Assembly (NCBI GenBank): GCA_014238445.1
Contig: JABABC010000209.1
Location: 1 to 18,580 of the forward strand
Reading direction: 5' to 3'
DNA from: Coxiellaceae bacterium
Lineage (GTDB): Bacteria; Pseudomonadota; Gammaproteobacteria; Coxiellales; Coxiellaceae
Length of the DNA: 18,580 bases
How positions within the stretch are numbered: the stretch's first letter is position 1; every line of letters begins with the position of its first letter. Both the position numbers and the translations under genes were made by a program. The notes under the pieces were generated by a model. The model saw only the letters and a list, made by a program, of their open reading frames with translations. It was not told the DNA's origin and did not search any database. Below are positions 6,257-13,841 of this stretch, piece after piece.

Positions 6257-7291
6257 CTAAGCCTCTTCCTCATTGACATCATCACGATCAGGGTCACTGT
6301 AATACGTCGCAATGGCCTGACACACCTCATCACATCCTTCACCAGACACCCCTGATACAACAAATACTGGGCCAGACCAACCCAACCCCTGGATAATCTG
6401 CTCACACTTTGCCGTGCGCTCCTCTTCAGGAATCGTATCAATCTTATTCAATACCAGCCAGCGCTCTTTAGCTGCCAACTGGGGGTCATGAGCAACCAAC
6501 TCCTTCACAATGGTATTCACTGCCTCGACAGGGTCTTCCGCCATTGGACTGATATCCACTAAGTGCAATAATAAACACGTACGGCTCAAATGTTTCAAGA
6601 ATCGAACACCTAACCCAACACCCTCACTCGCACCTTCCACCAATCCAGGAATATCAGCAATCACAAAACTACAGGCGTGCCCCATACGCACCACACCCAA
6701 ATTAGGGTACAACGTCGTAAATGGGTAGTCCGCAATCTTTGGGCGGGCATTCGAAACACGGCTGATCAAGGTGGACTTTCCCGCATTAGGTAAACCCAAT
6801 AAACCCACATCAGCTAACACCTTCATTTCTAATTTCAAATTACGCGATTCGCCAGGCGAGCCCTTAGTGGTTTGACGAGGTGCACGGTTAATACTGCTTT
6901 TGAAACGTGTATTCCCCAACCCATGAAAGCCTCCTTGAGCAACACGCACACGCTGATTAGGTTCAGATAAGTCAGCAATGCACTCCTCAGTATCTGCATC
7001 GTAAATGACAGTTCCAACGGGAACCTGCATGATCAAATCTTCTGCACCTCTACCGGTACGCTCTCGCCCCATACCAGGCTGACCATTTTTAGCTCTAAAT
7101 AAACGACTATAGCGATAATCAATTAACGTATTAATATCATCAGATACCTCAAGAAAGACACTACCACCATCACCACCATCACCGCCATCTGGGCCACCAC
7201 GAGGAATACACTTTTCGCGACGAAAGCTCAAGCAGCCTGCACCACCATTACCCGCCTCCACACGGACTAATGCTTCATCCACAAATTTCAT
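6257..7291 (-). CDS. obgE: Obg family GTPase (ribosome assembly)
   Basis: GTPase that binds the 50S particle and links ribosome assembly to growth and the stringent response. It has 344 residues. The Gly-rich Obg domain is about 1-158 (for example PRGGPDGGDGGDGG near 30-43). The G domain has G1 GLPNAGKST at 166-174, G2 Thr192/193, G3 DIPG at 213-216, G4 NKID at 282-285 and G5 SGVSGEG at 313-319. The C-terminus is a short acidic tail (DPDRDDVNEEEA), shorter than that of the 390-residue E. coli protein. I use the ATG at 7291: GGAGGAG at 7295-7301 precedes it and the protein then starts MKFVDEA as in the family. A TTG four codons upstream lies inside the ribosome site. It follows rplU-rpmA, but behind a terminator. 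Frames at 6253-6441, 6510-6728 and 6835-7017 are shadows. Confidence 0.97.
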   Translation of the reverse strand: MKFVDEALVRVEAGNGGAGCLSFRREKCIPRGGPDGGDGGDGGSVFLEVSDDINTLIDYRYSRLFRAKNGQPGMGRERTGRGAEDLIMQVPVGTVIYDADTEECIADLSEPNQRVRVAQGGFHGLGNTRFKSSINRAPRQTTKGSPGESRNLKLEMKVLADVGLLGLPNAGKSTLISRVSNARPKIADYPFTTLYPNLGVVRMGHACSFVIADIPGLVEGASEGVGLGVRFLKHLSRTCLLLHLVDISPMAEDPVEAVNTIVKELVAHDPQLAAKERWLVLNKIDTIPEEERTAKCEQIIQGLGWSGPVFVVSGVSGEGCDEVCQAIATYYSDPDRDDVNEEEA

Positions 7292-7339
7292 ACACTCCTC
7301 CAAACCTTATAAACATTACCTATCTCTTTGAATAGATAC

Positions 7340-7368
7340 AAAAAAGCCTCATCACAATGACGAGGCTT
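7340..7368 (-). terminator. Intrinsic terminator between rpmA and obgE
   Basis: On the minus strand AAGCCTC (7368-7362) pairs with GAGGCTT (7350-7344), with extra TCA/TGA pairing inside, and the T-run goes on to 7340. It sits 24 bases after the rpmA stop and about 50 bases before obgE. It should cut most ribosomal transcripts, leaving obgE to readthrough or its own promoter (a TATAAG at 7307-7312 is a weak -10 candidate). Confidence 0.8.
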
Positions 7369-7392
7369 TATTCAAAACAATCCGCGTGCAGA

Positions 7393-7656
7393 CTAGGCGC
7401 TTACCGCTTCCACAGAAACAGTACGACGACGCTTAGGGCCCTTCACAGAAAAAGCGACCTTACCCGGCACGAGAGCATACAACGTATGATCACGCCCCAT
7501 ACCGACTCCAACACCAGCATGCCAATGTGTTCCTCGCTGACGTGCAATAATATTACCTGGAATGACCGATTCGCCACCAAAATGCTTAACACCTAAAAAC
7601 TTAGGATTCGAATCGCGACCGTTACGAGTACTACCACCCGCCTTCTTATGAGCCAT
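7393..7656 (-). CDS. rpmA: 50S ribosomal protein L27
   Basis: Large-subunit protein whose flexible N-terminus reaches the peptidyl transferase centre. It has 87 residues; E. coli L27 has 85. The N-terminus MAHKKAGGSTRNGRDS is invariant for the family and carries no cleaved extension of the Firmicute type. GGESVIPGNIIARQRGT and GRDHTLYAL follow as expected. The start is ATG at 7656 with AAGGGG 6 bases upstream. It is 40 bases after rplU in the same unit, followed by a terminator. Confidence 0.98.
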   Translation of the reverse strand: MAHKKAGGSTRNGRDSNPKFLGVKHFGGESVIPGNIIARQRGTHWHAGVGVGMGRDHTLYALVPGKVAFSVKGPKRRRTVSVEAVSA

Positions 7657-7696
7657 GTTTTACCCCTTTTTGAAATAATAGACTAAATTGCCCTGC

Positions 7697-8014
7697 TTAA
7701 GCAGCCACACTAATACCAACAACCTTCACTGCCGTATAGTACTGGCGATGCCCCATTTGTTTCATATGGTGCTTACGACGCTTAAACTTAATAATATGTA
7801 TTTTTTTTGCGCGATCCTGAGCCACTACCTCAACAGTCACTTTAGCACCTGCGACATGTGGTACACCAACATGCTGCGTCTCACCATCGGACACCAATAA
7901 TACGTCTGGTAATTCAATTTGCTCACCCACTTGCGCAGCGCACTTTTCCAAACGAATCACATCGCCTTCAGCGACTTGATATTGTTTTCCACCATTGGCA
8001 ATTACTGCATACAT
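7697..8014 (-). CDS. rplU: 50S ribosomal protein L21
   Basis: 23S rRNA-binding protein of the large subunit. It has 105 residues, near the usual 103. The N-terminus MYAVIANGGKQYQVAEGD and the C-terminal basic block FKRRKHHMKQMGHRQYYT are diagnostic. The start is ATG at 8014, with AGGAAGG ending 3 bases upstream. It is first in rplU-rpmA, with its own promoter in the gap shared with the divergent ispB, the usual gammaproteobacterial order. Plus-strand frames at 7688-7900 and 7919-8146 are shadows. Confidence 0.98.
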   Translation of the reverse strand: MYAVIANGGKQYQVAEGDVIRLEKCAAQVGEQIELPDVLLVSDGETQHVGVPHVAGAKVTVEVVAQDRAKKIHIIKFKRRKHHMKQMGHRQYYTAVKVVGISVAA

Positions 8015-8051
8015 AAGCCTTCCTCATCACGTTCTGCTATTAAGTTGGTGG

Positions 8052-8080
8052 ATTGTACGGAATCTTATCGCCGCAAGCAA
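8052..8080 (-). promoter_or_regulatory. rplU-rpmA promoter
   Basis: Minus strand -35 TTGCTT at 8080-8075, 17-base spacer, -10 TACAAT at 8057-8052 (5 of 6). The predicted start is near 8045, giving a leader of about 30 bases before rplU. Confidence 0.6.
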
Positions 8081-8142
8081 GCGATTATCGACGCTTATCC
8101 ATTAAAAGAGCACTTGATAAGACACAGACACCTCACCCGATC

Positions 8143-8171
8143 TTGACACAGAACGACGATACTCCTAGGAT
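8143..8171 (+). promoter_or_regulatory. Candidate ispB promoter giving a leaderless start
   Basis: A perfect TTGACA at 8143-8148, 17-base spacer, then TAGGAT at 8166-8171 (4 of 6). Position 7 after the -10 box is the A of the ispB ATG at 8178. The AGGA at 8167-8170, the only Shine-Dalgarno-like string, lies inside the -10 box and would be absent from such an mRNA. Confidence 0.5.
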
Positions 8172-8177
8172 TGGCGC

Positions 8178-9164
8178 ATGAATATGACGACCACCAAAAA
8201 CTGCCCAACTTTAGCCGATATAACAGCTCCTTGCAGCGCAGATCTCCAACAACTCAATCAGCTCATTATTGATCGCCTCAGTTCCACCATCCCACTGATT
8301 GAAGAAATTGTAGCGCATATCCTAAAAGGGCAAGCCAAACGGCTGCGCCCACTGCTCGTTATCTTAAGCGCTCATGCTTGCCAGGCCGCCCCCCATCAAG
8401 ACTACCTCTCACTGGCTACCATTATTGAATTTGTACACACGGCCACACTACTGCATGATGACGTAGTGGATGAATCCCACTTGCGGCGCGGACACCAAAC
8501 AGCGAATGCCATGTGGGGAAATGCTGCTAGTGTATTAGTAGGGGACTTTCTCTACTCACGTGCCTTTCAAATGCTCACCGAGCTCAATAACACACACGTC
8601 ATGCGTATTTTAGCAAACACGACTAACACCCTAGCTGAAGGCGAAGTCCTACAGCTCATGAACCGCCAAGACGCATCACTGACCGAACAAGCCTATTTTG
8701 ATGTCATCTACCGAAAAACAGCTAAGCTCTTTGAGTCCTCTGCCGAAATAGCGGCGGTAGACACCCCACACCAACAAGCGATGGCAGATTATGGTCGCCA
8801 CCTTGGAATGTGTTTTCAGATCATTGATGACTTACTGGACTACACAGGCTCCAGCTTACAAACCGGAAAAAACGTTGGCGATGACCTCGCGGATGGGAAA
8901 ATGACCCTACCTTTAATTTATGCGTTAGATTCAGCTAACCCAGAACAACGCCGACAGATACAAGAGGCTATTGAACAACCCTCTTATCAAGCACTCCCAG
9001 AAATTCTTAGCTTTATCCAATCCACCAATGCCATTAAACGTTGCCACGAACAAGCCAAACGGCAAGGCACACTAGCGATGACAGCCATACAATCACTTCC
9101 TCTCTCTGAACACAAACAAGCCCTACTGGACTTGGTCCAATTCGCCCTGCAACGACACTTTTAA
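8178..9164 (+). CDS. ispB: Octaprenyl diphosphate synthase (long-chain polyprenyl synthase)
   Basis: Extends farnesyl diphosphate with isopentenyl diphosphate to make the ubiquinone/menaquinone side chain. It has 328 residues; E. coli IspB has 323. KRLRP (54-58) binds diphosphate. The first Asp-rich motif is DDVVD (94-98) in LLHDDVVDES, and the second is DDLLD (217-221) in QIIDDLLDYTG. GKNVGDDLADGKMTLP (230-245) completes the site. Small Ala89, five before the first Asp, fits a long-chain product. Exact chain length cannot be read from sequence; octaprenyl is inferred from similarity and from the divergent rplU position. Two ATGs (8178, 8184) are possible starts; the first is used. Confidence 0.94.
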   Translation: MNMTTTKNCPTLADITAPCSADLQQLNQLIIDRLSSTIPLIEEIVAHILKGQAKRLRPLLVILSAHACQAAPHQDYLSLATIIEFVHTATLLHDDVVDESHLRRGHQTANAMWGNAASVLVGDFLYSRAFQMLTELNNTHVMRILANTTNTLAEGEVLQLMNRQDASLTEQAYFDVIYRKTAKLFESSAEIAAVDTPHQQAMADYGRHLGMCFQIIDDLLDYTGSSLQTGKNVGDDLADGKMTLPLIYALDSANPEQRRQIQEAIEQPSYQALPEILSFIQSTNAIKRCHEQAKRQGTLAMTAIQSLPLSEHKQALLDLVQFALQRHF

Positions 9165-9186
9165 AAAATACATTTTTTTACAAACC

Positions 9187-9216
9187 TTTACAGGCACATT
9201 TAACTCACCCTATAAT
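9187..9216 (+). promoter_or_regulatory. Promoter of the glutamate synthase-family gene
   Basis: TTTACA at 9187-9192 (5 of 6), an 18-base spacer and a perfect TATAAT at 9211-9216, 34 bases before the ATG at 9251. Just upstream, after ispB, an A-run faces a T-run at about 9163-9180. That AT-only stem is a doubtful terminator. Confidence 0.6.
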
Positions 9217-9250
9217 TAAAACCACTGACAGAAAACCCCAAGGACCGGTC

Positions 9251-10831
9251 ATGTCTCGATTTATTATTTTTTTTCTCGTTTGCCTTTTATTTTATATTGG
9301 AACCCTTCTTTGCATCCACTTCCAACACGGCTATTTTTTCACAGCACTTATGGGATTCCTCGTCCTTGTTGGCCTCTACGATCACTTCATCTCATCAAGC
9401 AACATCCTTAGACTGTATCCAATTACAGGGCATCTTCGCTTTATCTTTGAAGCTATTCGCCCGGAAATACAACAGTACTTTGTTGAAAGCAACTCTAATG
9501 GCGAGCCATATGAACGTGAATTACGCTCACTCGTCTACCAGCGATCAAAGAATGCTACTGATACCCGCCCTTTTGGCACTGAACGTAACATTAAAGAACC
9601 CAATTTCACCTTTGCACAACACTCCTTACATGTTGTTACAGTACCCAAAGAAACTGATCGCGTCCTATTTGGCAATCATCAATGCCAGCAGCCCTATAGT
9701 GCTTCCGTTATTAATATTTCAGCGATGAGCTATGGCGCTTTGAGCGCTAAAGCGATACGCACATTGAATCGAGGAGCCTACCTAGCTGGCATGGCTCACA
9801 ACACCGGCGAAGGCGGACTCAGCAATCATCACCTCAAAGAAGGGGGAGATCTCATCTGGCAACTCGGGACAGCCTACTTTGGCACCCGGGATTCAGAAGG
9901 TCTATTCGACCCTCAACTGTTTCAAAAGAAATCCCAACTTGATGCAGTCAAGATGATAGAAATTAAACTCTCACAAGGGGCTAAACCTTCCCACGGAGGG
10001 GTCCTACCCGCAGCAAAAATTTCACGAGAAATTGCAGAAATCCGTGGCATTAAACGTGGAGAAGACTGCATGTCACCTCCAACTCACACAGCTTTTTCAA
10101 CACCCATTGAACTGATGCATTTCATCCAGAGACTGAGAGAACTGTCAAACGGGAAGCCCGTCGGATTCAAACTCTGCATCGGCTACCGCTATCAGTTTAT
10201 GGCGCTTTGCAAAGCCATGCTGGAAACCAATATCTACCCGGATTTCATTACTGTGGATGGCGCCGAAGGTGGTACAGGGGCTGCACCTGTGGAATATACC
10301 AATTACTTAGGCATACCTGGAGATGAAGCCATTGCTTTTGCACATAACACCTTAGTCGGCACTAATATTAGAGAACATATTCGCATTATCAGTAGCGCAA
10401 AAGTCACAACCGGATTTGATATTATTCGTCGCATAGCTTTAGGTGCAAACACATGCAACCTTGCCAGACCCATGTTATTTGCTATTGGCTGCGTCCAATC
10501 AGTTGCCTGCAACACTAACAAATGCCCCACAGGTGTTGCCACCACAATAAAAAGTCGCGCTTACGCTATCAAATTAAAGAAAAAATCTCAGCACGTGGCC
10601 AACTTTCATCGCAACACCATCAATAGCTATCGTGACATGATGGGGGCTATGGGAATTAAGCATCCCGATGACCTCAACCCTCATTTGATTAACATCAGAC
10701 AACCTGACGGTAGATCAACCACCTGCGATAATTTCTACCACTACATCGAGCCTGGAAATTTATTATCCAACAATATACACCCTTTTTACCAAGAGTACTG
10801 GCAACGAGCACGCGCCGACAGCTTCAGTTAA
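9251..10831 (+). CDS. Membrane-anchored FMN-binding glutamate synthase family protein
   Basis: It has 526 residues. Two membrane helices (about 4-22 and 28-46) are followed by a domain matching the FMN/Fe-S synthase domain of GltB. The signatures are SAMSYGALS near 157-165, NTGEGG at 184-189, QGAKPSHGGVLP at 242-253 and TVDGAEGGTGAAP at 334-346. Cys414, Cys420 and Cys425 have the C-x5-C-x4-C spacing of the GltB [3Fe-4S] site (NKCPTGVATT). The N-terminal glutaminase domain of GltB is absent and no gltD lies nearby, so it is not a complete glutamate synthase. A membrane-bound FMN/Fe-S oxidoreductase is inferred; its substrate is unknown. AAGGA lies 6 bases before the ATG. It has its own promoter. 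Frames at 9297-9728 and 10303-10545 are shadows. Confidence 0.9.
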   Translation: MSRFIIFFLVCLLFYIGTLLCIHFQHGYFFTALMGFLVLVGLYDHFISSSNILRLYPITGHLRFIFEAIRPEIQQYFVESNSNGEPYERELRSLVYQRSKNATDTRPFGTERNIKEPNFTFAQHSLHVVTVPKETDRVLFGNHQCQQPYSASVINISAMSYGALSAKAIRTLNRGAYLAGMAHNTGEGGLSNHHLKEGGDLIWQLGTAYFGTRDSEGLFDPQLFQKKSQLDAVKMIEIKLSQGAKPSHGGVLPAAKISREIAEIRGIKRGEDCMSPPTHTAFSTPIELMHFIQRLRELSNGKPVGFKLCIGYRYQFMALCKAMLETNIYPDFITVDGAEGGTGAAPVEYTNYLGIPGDEAIAFAHNTLVGTNIREHIRIISSAKVTTGFDIIRRIALGANTCNLARPMLFAIGCVQSVACNTNKCPTGVATTIKSRAYAIKLKKKSQHVANFHRNTINSYRDMMGAMGIKHPDDLNPHLINIRQPDGRSTTCDNFYHYIEPGNLLSNNIHPFYQEYWQRARADSFS

Positions 10832-10911
10832 CCGCTAGAAAAGAAGCTTTTTTCAATACATTGCCTATGTTAACATTGGCGAAGTAAATAACGTTCACCA
10901 TAGGTTGCCTC

Positions 10912-11940
10912 ATGAATATGCTTCTTGCTTACCTTTTCTTTTTAGCTAAAGTTGCCACACTGGTCATTGCCATTCTGATCACACTAGCTGGCATTTTTGC
11001 CTTGTCAAGCAAAGGCAAACAAAAAACGTCCGGAAAAATCAGTGTCAAAAAACTCAACCAACAACTGTCCGACATCCAAAAAGACATCGCCCACAACACC
11101 CTGTCAAAGAAAGCCATTAAAACCATTAAAAAAAATACAGCTCAATCAAAAAAGAAAGAAAAGAAAAAAAACCACCCAACCGAAATAAAACCACGACTAT
11201 TTATTGTGGAGTTTAATGGCGATATCAATGCCAACGAAACACATGGTTTACGTGAAATTATCACAGCCATCATCCTCAGCGTTAACGAAGGTGATCGCGT
11301 ACTCCTCAAATTACAAAGTGGAGGAGGACTGGTTAACAGCTATGGACTAGCCAGCTCACAACTGCAGCGCTTACGTGCCGCTAATATTCATACCACGGTA
11401 GCTGTTGATAAAGTCGCTGCCAGCGGTGGCTATATGATGGCAGCGGTTGCCGACCATATTATTGCCGCACCCTTTGCGATTATTGGCTCCATTGGTGTGC
11501 TCGCGCAAATTCCAAACTTTCACCGCTACCTCGATAACAAATCCATCGATTTCGAACAAATCAGCGCAGGGCAATATAAACGAACACTCAGTCTATTCGG
11601 TAAAAACACTGAAGAAGGGCGAGAAAAACTTAAGCAAGAACTGGAAGAAACACATCAACTTTTTCAAGCACACATTAGTCACTATCGACCAGAACTCGAT
11701 TTAAACACCGTAGCGACAGGCGAACATTGGTATGGCACTCAAGCCATCAACCTCAAACTCATTGACCAAATTCAAACCAGCGATGACTTTATTTTACAAG
11801 CAAAAGTAGACTATCATTTATTTGAACTCAGCTATGCCATCAAAAAAACGCTCCTGCAACGCCTTGCACAAGGCCCTCAGAATACCCTGCAAGCCATACT
11901 GCAACTTTGCGGTCGCCCAGGCCAAGATTACCTCACCTGA
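10912..11940 (+). CDS. sohB: SohB, S49 family inner-membrane peptidase
   Basis: Putative membrane serine protease of the signal peptide peptidase A (S49) family; in E. coli extra copies suppress loss of the protease HtrA. It has 342 residues (E. coli 349). Helix at about 5-31, a Lys-rich charged linker (33-92), then the protease domain. The catalytic pair is Ser171 in KVAASGGYMMA and Lys223 in AGQYKRTLSLFG. ATGEHWYGTQAI is also conserved. In E. coli the oxyanion region reads SPGG; here it is SGGG at 136-139, Pro replaced by Gly. The start is ATG at 10912, preceded by a weak ribosome site (TAGG). It follows the FMN protein gene by 80 bases with no good terminator. Frames at 10929-11126, 10997-11188, 11371-11574 and 11447-11704 are shadows. 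Confidence 0.95.
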   Translation: MNMLLAYLFFLAKVATLVIAILITLAGIFALSSKGKQKTSGKISVKKLNQQLSDIQKDIAHNTLSKKAIKTIKKNTAQSKKKEKKKNHPTEIKPRLFIVEFNGDINANETHGLREIITAIILSVNEGDRVLLKLQSGGGLVNSYGLASSQLQRLRAANIHTTVAVDKVAASGGYMMAAVADHIIAAPFAIIGSIGVLAQIPNFHRYLDNKSIDFEQISAGQYKRTLSLFGKNTEEGREKLKQELEETHQLFQAHISHYRPELDLNTVATGEHWYGTQAINLKLIDQIQTSDDFILQAKVDYHLFELSYAIKKTLLQRLAQGPQNTLQAILQLCGRPGQDYLT

Positions 11941-12007
11941 GCACTATAGTAATTTTCCACCAGACCCGATAGTATAAAGTCTCCAGAATGGCAACTGAAG
12001 GGTCTCA

Positions 12008-12367
12008 ATGTCGCACACAAAACCCCCTATCGACTGGAATCACTGCTTACAACGATGTAATAATAATGCCACCTTAGCGCGCGACCTACTGAACATGCTG
12101 GGAAAAGAACTTCCTCAAAATAAAGCGGCTATATTAAAAGCCCAGACAGAAGCCTCTACCACTTCCCTACATCAACATATCCATAAATTACACGGTGCTT
12201 GCGCCTGCTGTGGAGCAGAATCACTACAAAACATGCTAGCCCAATTAGAAAATGAACTGTGTCAACAACAGCTGCTTACTCAACAAGCACTGACCGCATT
12301 AATGCAAGAAATTGATCGGACCGTACTGGCGATTCAAACAACCAGCTACCTACCATCCACTCCTTAA
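12008..12367 (+). CDS. Stand-alone HPt phosphotransfer protein
   Basis: It has 119 residues forming a single histidine phosphotransfer domain. HPt proteins relay phosphate between a hybrid histidine kinase receiver and a response regulator. The signature is HIHKLHGACACCGAESL, with His59 as the likely phosphorylated residue. The HKLHG pattern resembles the HPt domain of BarA/GacS-type hybrid kinases rather than the common H-x-L-K-G form. The rest is amphipathic helix, rich in Gln and Leu, with five Cys (13, 7 residues later at 17... in the first helix and 65, 67, 68 around the site, plus one near 85). No kinase or regulator gene is in the window, so partners are unknown. AAGGG at 11998-12002 precedes the ATG by 5 bases. 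It lies between sohB and ubiG. Confidence 0.85.
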   Translation: MSHTKPPIDWNHCLQRCNNNATLARDLLNMLGKELPQNKAAILKAQTEASTTSLHQHIHKLHGACACCGAESLQNMLAQLENELCQQQLLTQQALTALMQEIDRTVLAIQTTSYLPSTP

Positions 12368-12437
12368 TGCCCCCGGGTTGTTACTAGCACTGCGACCGGT
12401 TTAAGTTTATACTGCTTCCGTCTTAGATTACCAACTC

Positions 12438-13160
12438 ATGCCCATGCATCACAGCAACGTTGACGACACGGAAATTAAAAAATTCACTGACGAGCAAGTG
12501 CAGTGGTGGGACCCTCAAGGCCCCATGCAACTACTGCATGCCATCAACCCATTACGCCTTCAATACACCCAGTCTCATACCGCGCTCAAAGCTAAAAAAG
12601 TCGCAGACATCGGTTGTGGTGGCGGCATCTTTGCTGAAGCACTAGCGCAACAACAAGCTTTTGTCACCGCCATCGATATGAATGCATCCGCTATTGAAAC
12701 AGCCGCTCATCATGCTCAAGAACAAGGGCTTCACATTGAATATCAACGCACGACTGCTGAAGCATTAGCCAACCAATACACCAACCATTTTCATGTTGTC
12801 ACCTGCCTTGAAATGCTTGAACATGTTCCAGACCCTCAAGCAATCATCCAAGCCTGCTCGACTCTCACACAGCCTGGAGGTTATGTCATCTTCTCAACAC
12901 TCAACCGCACCCTTCGATCCTTCACTGAAGCTATTATTGGTGCTGAATACATCCTACAATTACTACCCAAAGGAACTCACGAGTATCGTAAATTCATACG
13001 CCCATCAGAACTACAAACCTGGGCCACACAGTGTGGCTTACAGTTTCAACATATCCAAGGCATTCGTATGAATCCGCTGACACGCGACATGCAACTGTGT
13101 GACAACCTACAAACCAACTACTTGGCTTGTTACCAAAAACCGGCCCAACCTAATGACTAA
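12438..13160 (+). CDS. ubiG: Ubiquinone biosynthesis O-methyltransferase
   Basis: SAM-dependent methyltransferase that carries out both O-methylations in ubiquinone synthesis; acts on membrane-associated quinone intermediates. It has 240 residues, the usual length. NVDDTEIKKF and WWD (23-25) are followed by NPLR (37-40). SAM-binding motif I is VADIGCGGG at 55-63, with Asp79 region TAIDMN as the motif II acid. CLEMLEHVPDP and the FSTLNRT block (family pattern F-S-T-x-N-R) are also typical. The start is the ATG at 12438; a second ATG two codons on is possible. No clear ribosome site precedes either, and a TATACT at 12408-12413 may be its -10 box. It overlaps the next gene by 8 bases. Frames at 12460-12645 and 12793-13071 are shadows. 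Confidence 0.96.
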   Translation: MPMHHSNVDDTEIKKFTDEQVQWWDPQGPMQLLHAINPLRLQYTQSHTALKAKKVADIGCGGGIFAEALAQQQAFVTAIDMNASAIETAAHHAQEQGLHIEYQRTTAEALANQYTNHFHVVTCLEMLEHVPDPQAIIQACSTLTQPGGYVIFSTLNRTLRSFTEAIIGAEYILQLLPKGTHEYRKFIRPSELQTWATQCGLQFQHIQGIRMNPLTRDMQLCDNLQTNYLACYQKPAQPND

Positions 13161-13830
13161 CCCACTGAGTGCCTATTTTTTTGATCTCGATGGAACCCTA
13201 CTTAATACTGCGCCCGACATTGCGACAGCCATGAAAAAAACGTTAGAAGGTCAAGGTAAAACACTGGCCTCAACTATAGAAAATAACTACCACCTCTTTG
13301 GTAACAGCAGTGAACTGTTATCCGAACTCCTCAATCTACCCATGCACGAAGAACCTTTTCTCACTATTCAACAAGCATTTTTTCAACACTACCTCAACGA
13401 TATTGCCAACCAAACCAATTATTACCCTGAAATCCATAACACCCTAAACCTACTCATTGAAAAGTCGATACCCTGGGGAATCATCACCAACAAACCCCAC
13501 ATACTCACCACTAAACTCCTCTCACACTTCCCTCTACTGCAACAGGCATGTATTTGTATTAGTGGAGACAGTTTGCCCGAACAAAAACCTTCACCCAAAC
13601 CCCTACTACATGCCTGCCAATCATTACAGCTTGATCCCGCACAGTGTTGCTACATCGGTGACACAGACACCGATTGCTTAGCCGCACAACGAGCCGGCAT
13701 GCAAAGCGTGGCCGTACTATACGGTTATCGGAAACCACACGATAACCCACAATCATGGCTAGCCAATCACTACTGCGACACTTCTGAATCCCTCCATCAC
13801 TGGATCTCAGGTCAACTCTGTCTACACTAA
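13153..13830 (+). CDS. HAD phosphatase, Gph/MupP type
   Basis: It has 225 residues. HAD motifs are complete: I FFDLDGTLLNTAPD with nucleophile Asp11 and Asp13; II ITNKP; III the Lys in EQKPSP; IV YIGDTDTD. A helical cap lies between I and II. Sequence alone fits phosphoglycolate phosphatase (Gph). Context argues otherwise: in Pseudomonas the gene directly after ubiG is mupP, whose product dephosphorylates N-acetylmuramate 6-phosphate in cell-wall recycling, whereas E. coli gph lies in the dam-trpS region. I therefore favour a MupP-like role, without proof, since amgK and murU are not in the window. The start is ATG at 13153, within the ubiG end (ATGACTAA); an ATG at 13099 lies deep inside ubiG and adds 18 unlike residues. 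Frames at 13457-13681 and 13559-14035 are shadows. Confidence 0.9.
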   Translation: MTNPLSAYFFDLDGTLLNTAPDIATAMKKTLEGQGKTLASTIENNYHLFGNSSELLSELLNLPMHEEPFLTIQQAFFQHYLNDIANQTNYYPEIHNTLNLLIEKSIPWGIITNKPHILTTKLLSHFPLLQQACICISGDSLPEQKPSPKPLLHACQSLQLDPAQCCYIGDTDTDCLAAQRAGMQSVAVLYGYRKPHDNPQSWLANHYCDTSESLHHWISGQLCLH

Positions 13831-13841
13831 GGATACCTGTC

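Noticed and set aside
7292..7303. A TTG start four codons before the obgE ATG
   Set aside because: The TTG is part of the GGAGGAG ribosome site; the next ATG gives the family N-terminus MKFVDEA.
13099..13152. An earlier ATG for the HAD phosphatase
   Set aside because: It lies deep inside ubiG in another frame, and the added residues do not resemble HAD N-termini; the ATG at 13153 puts motif I at residue 11 as expected.
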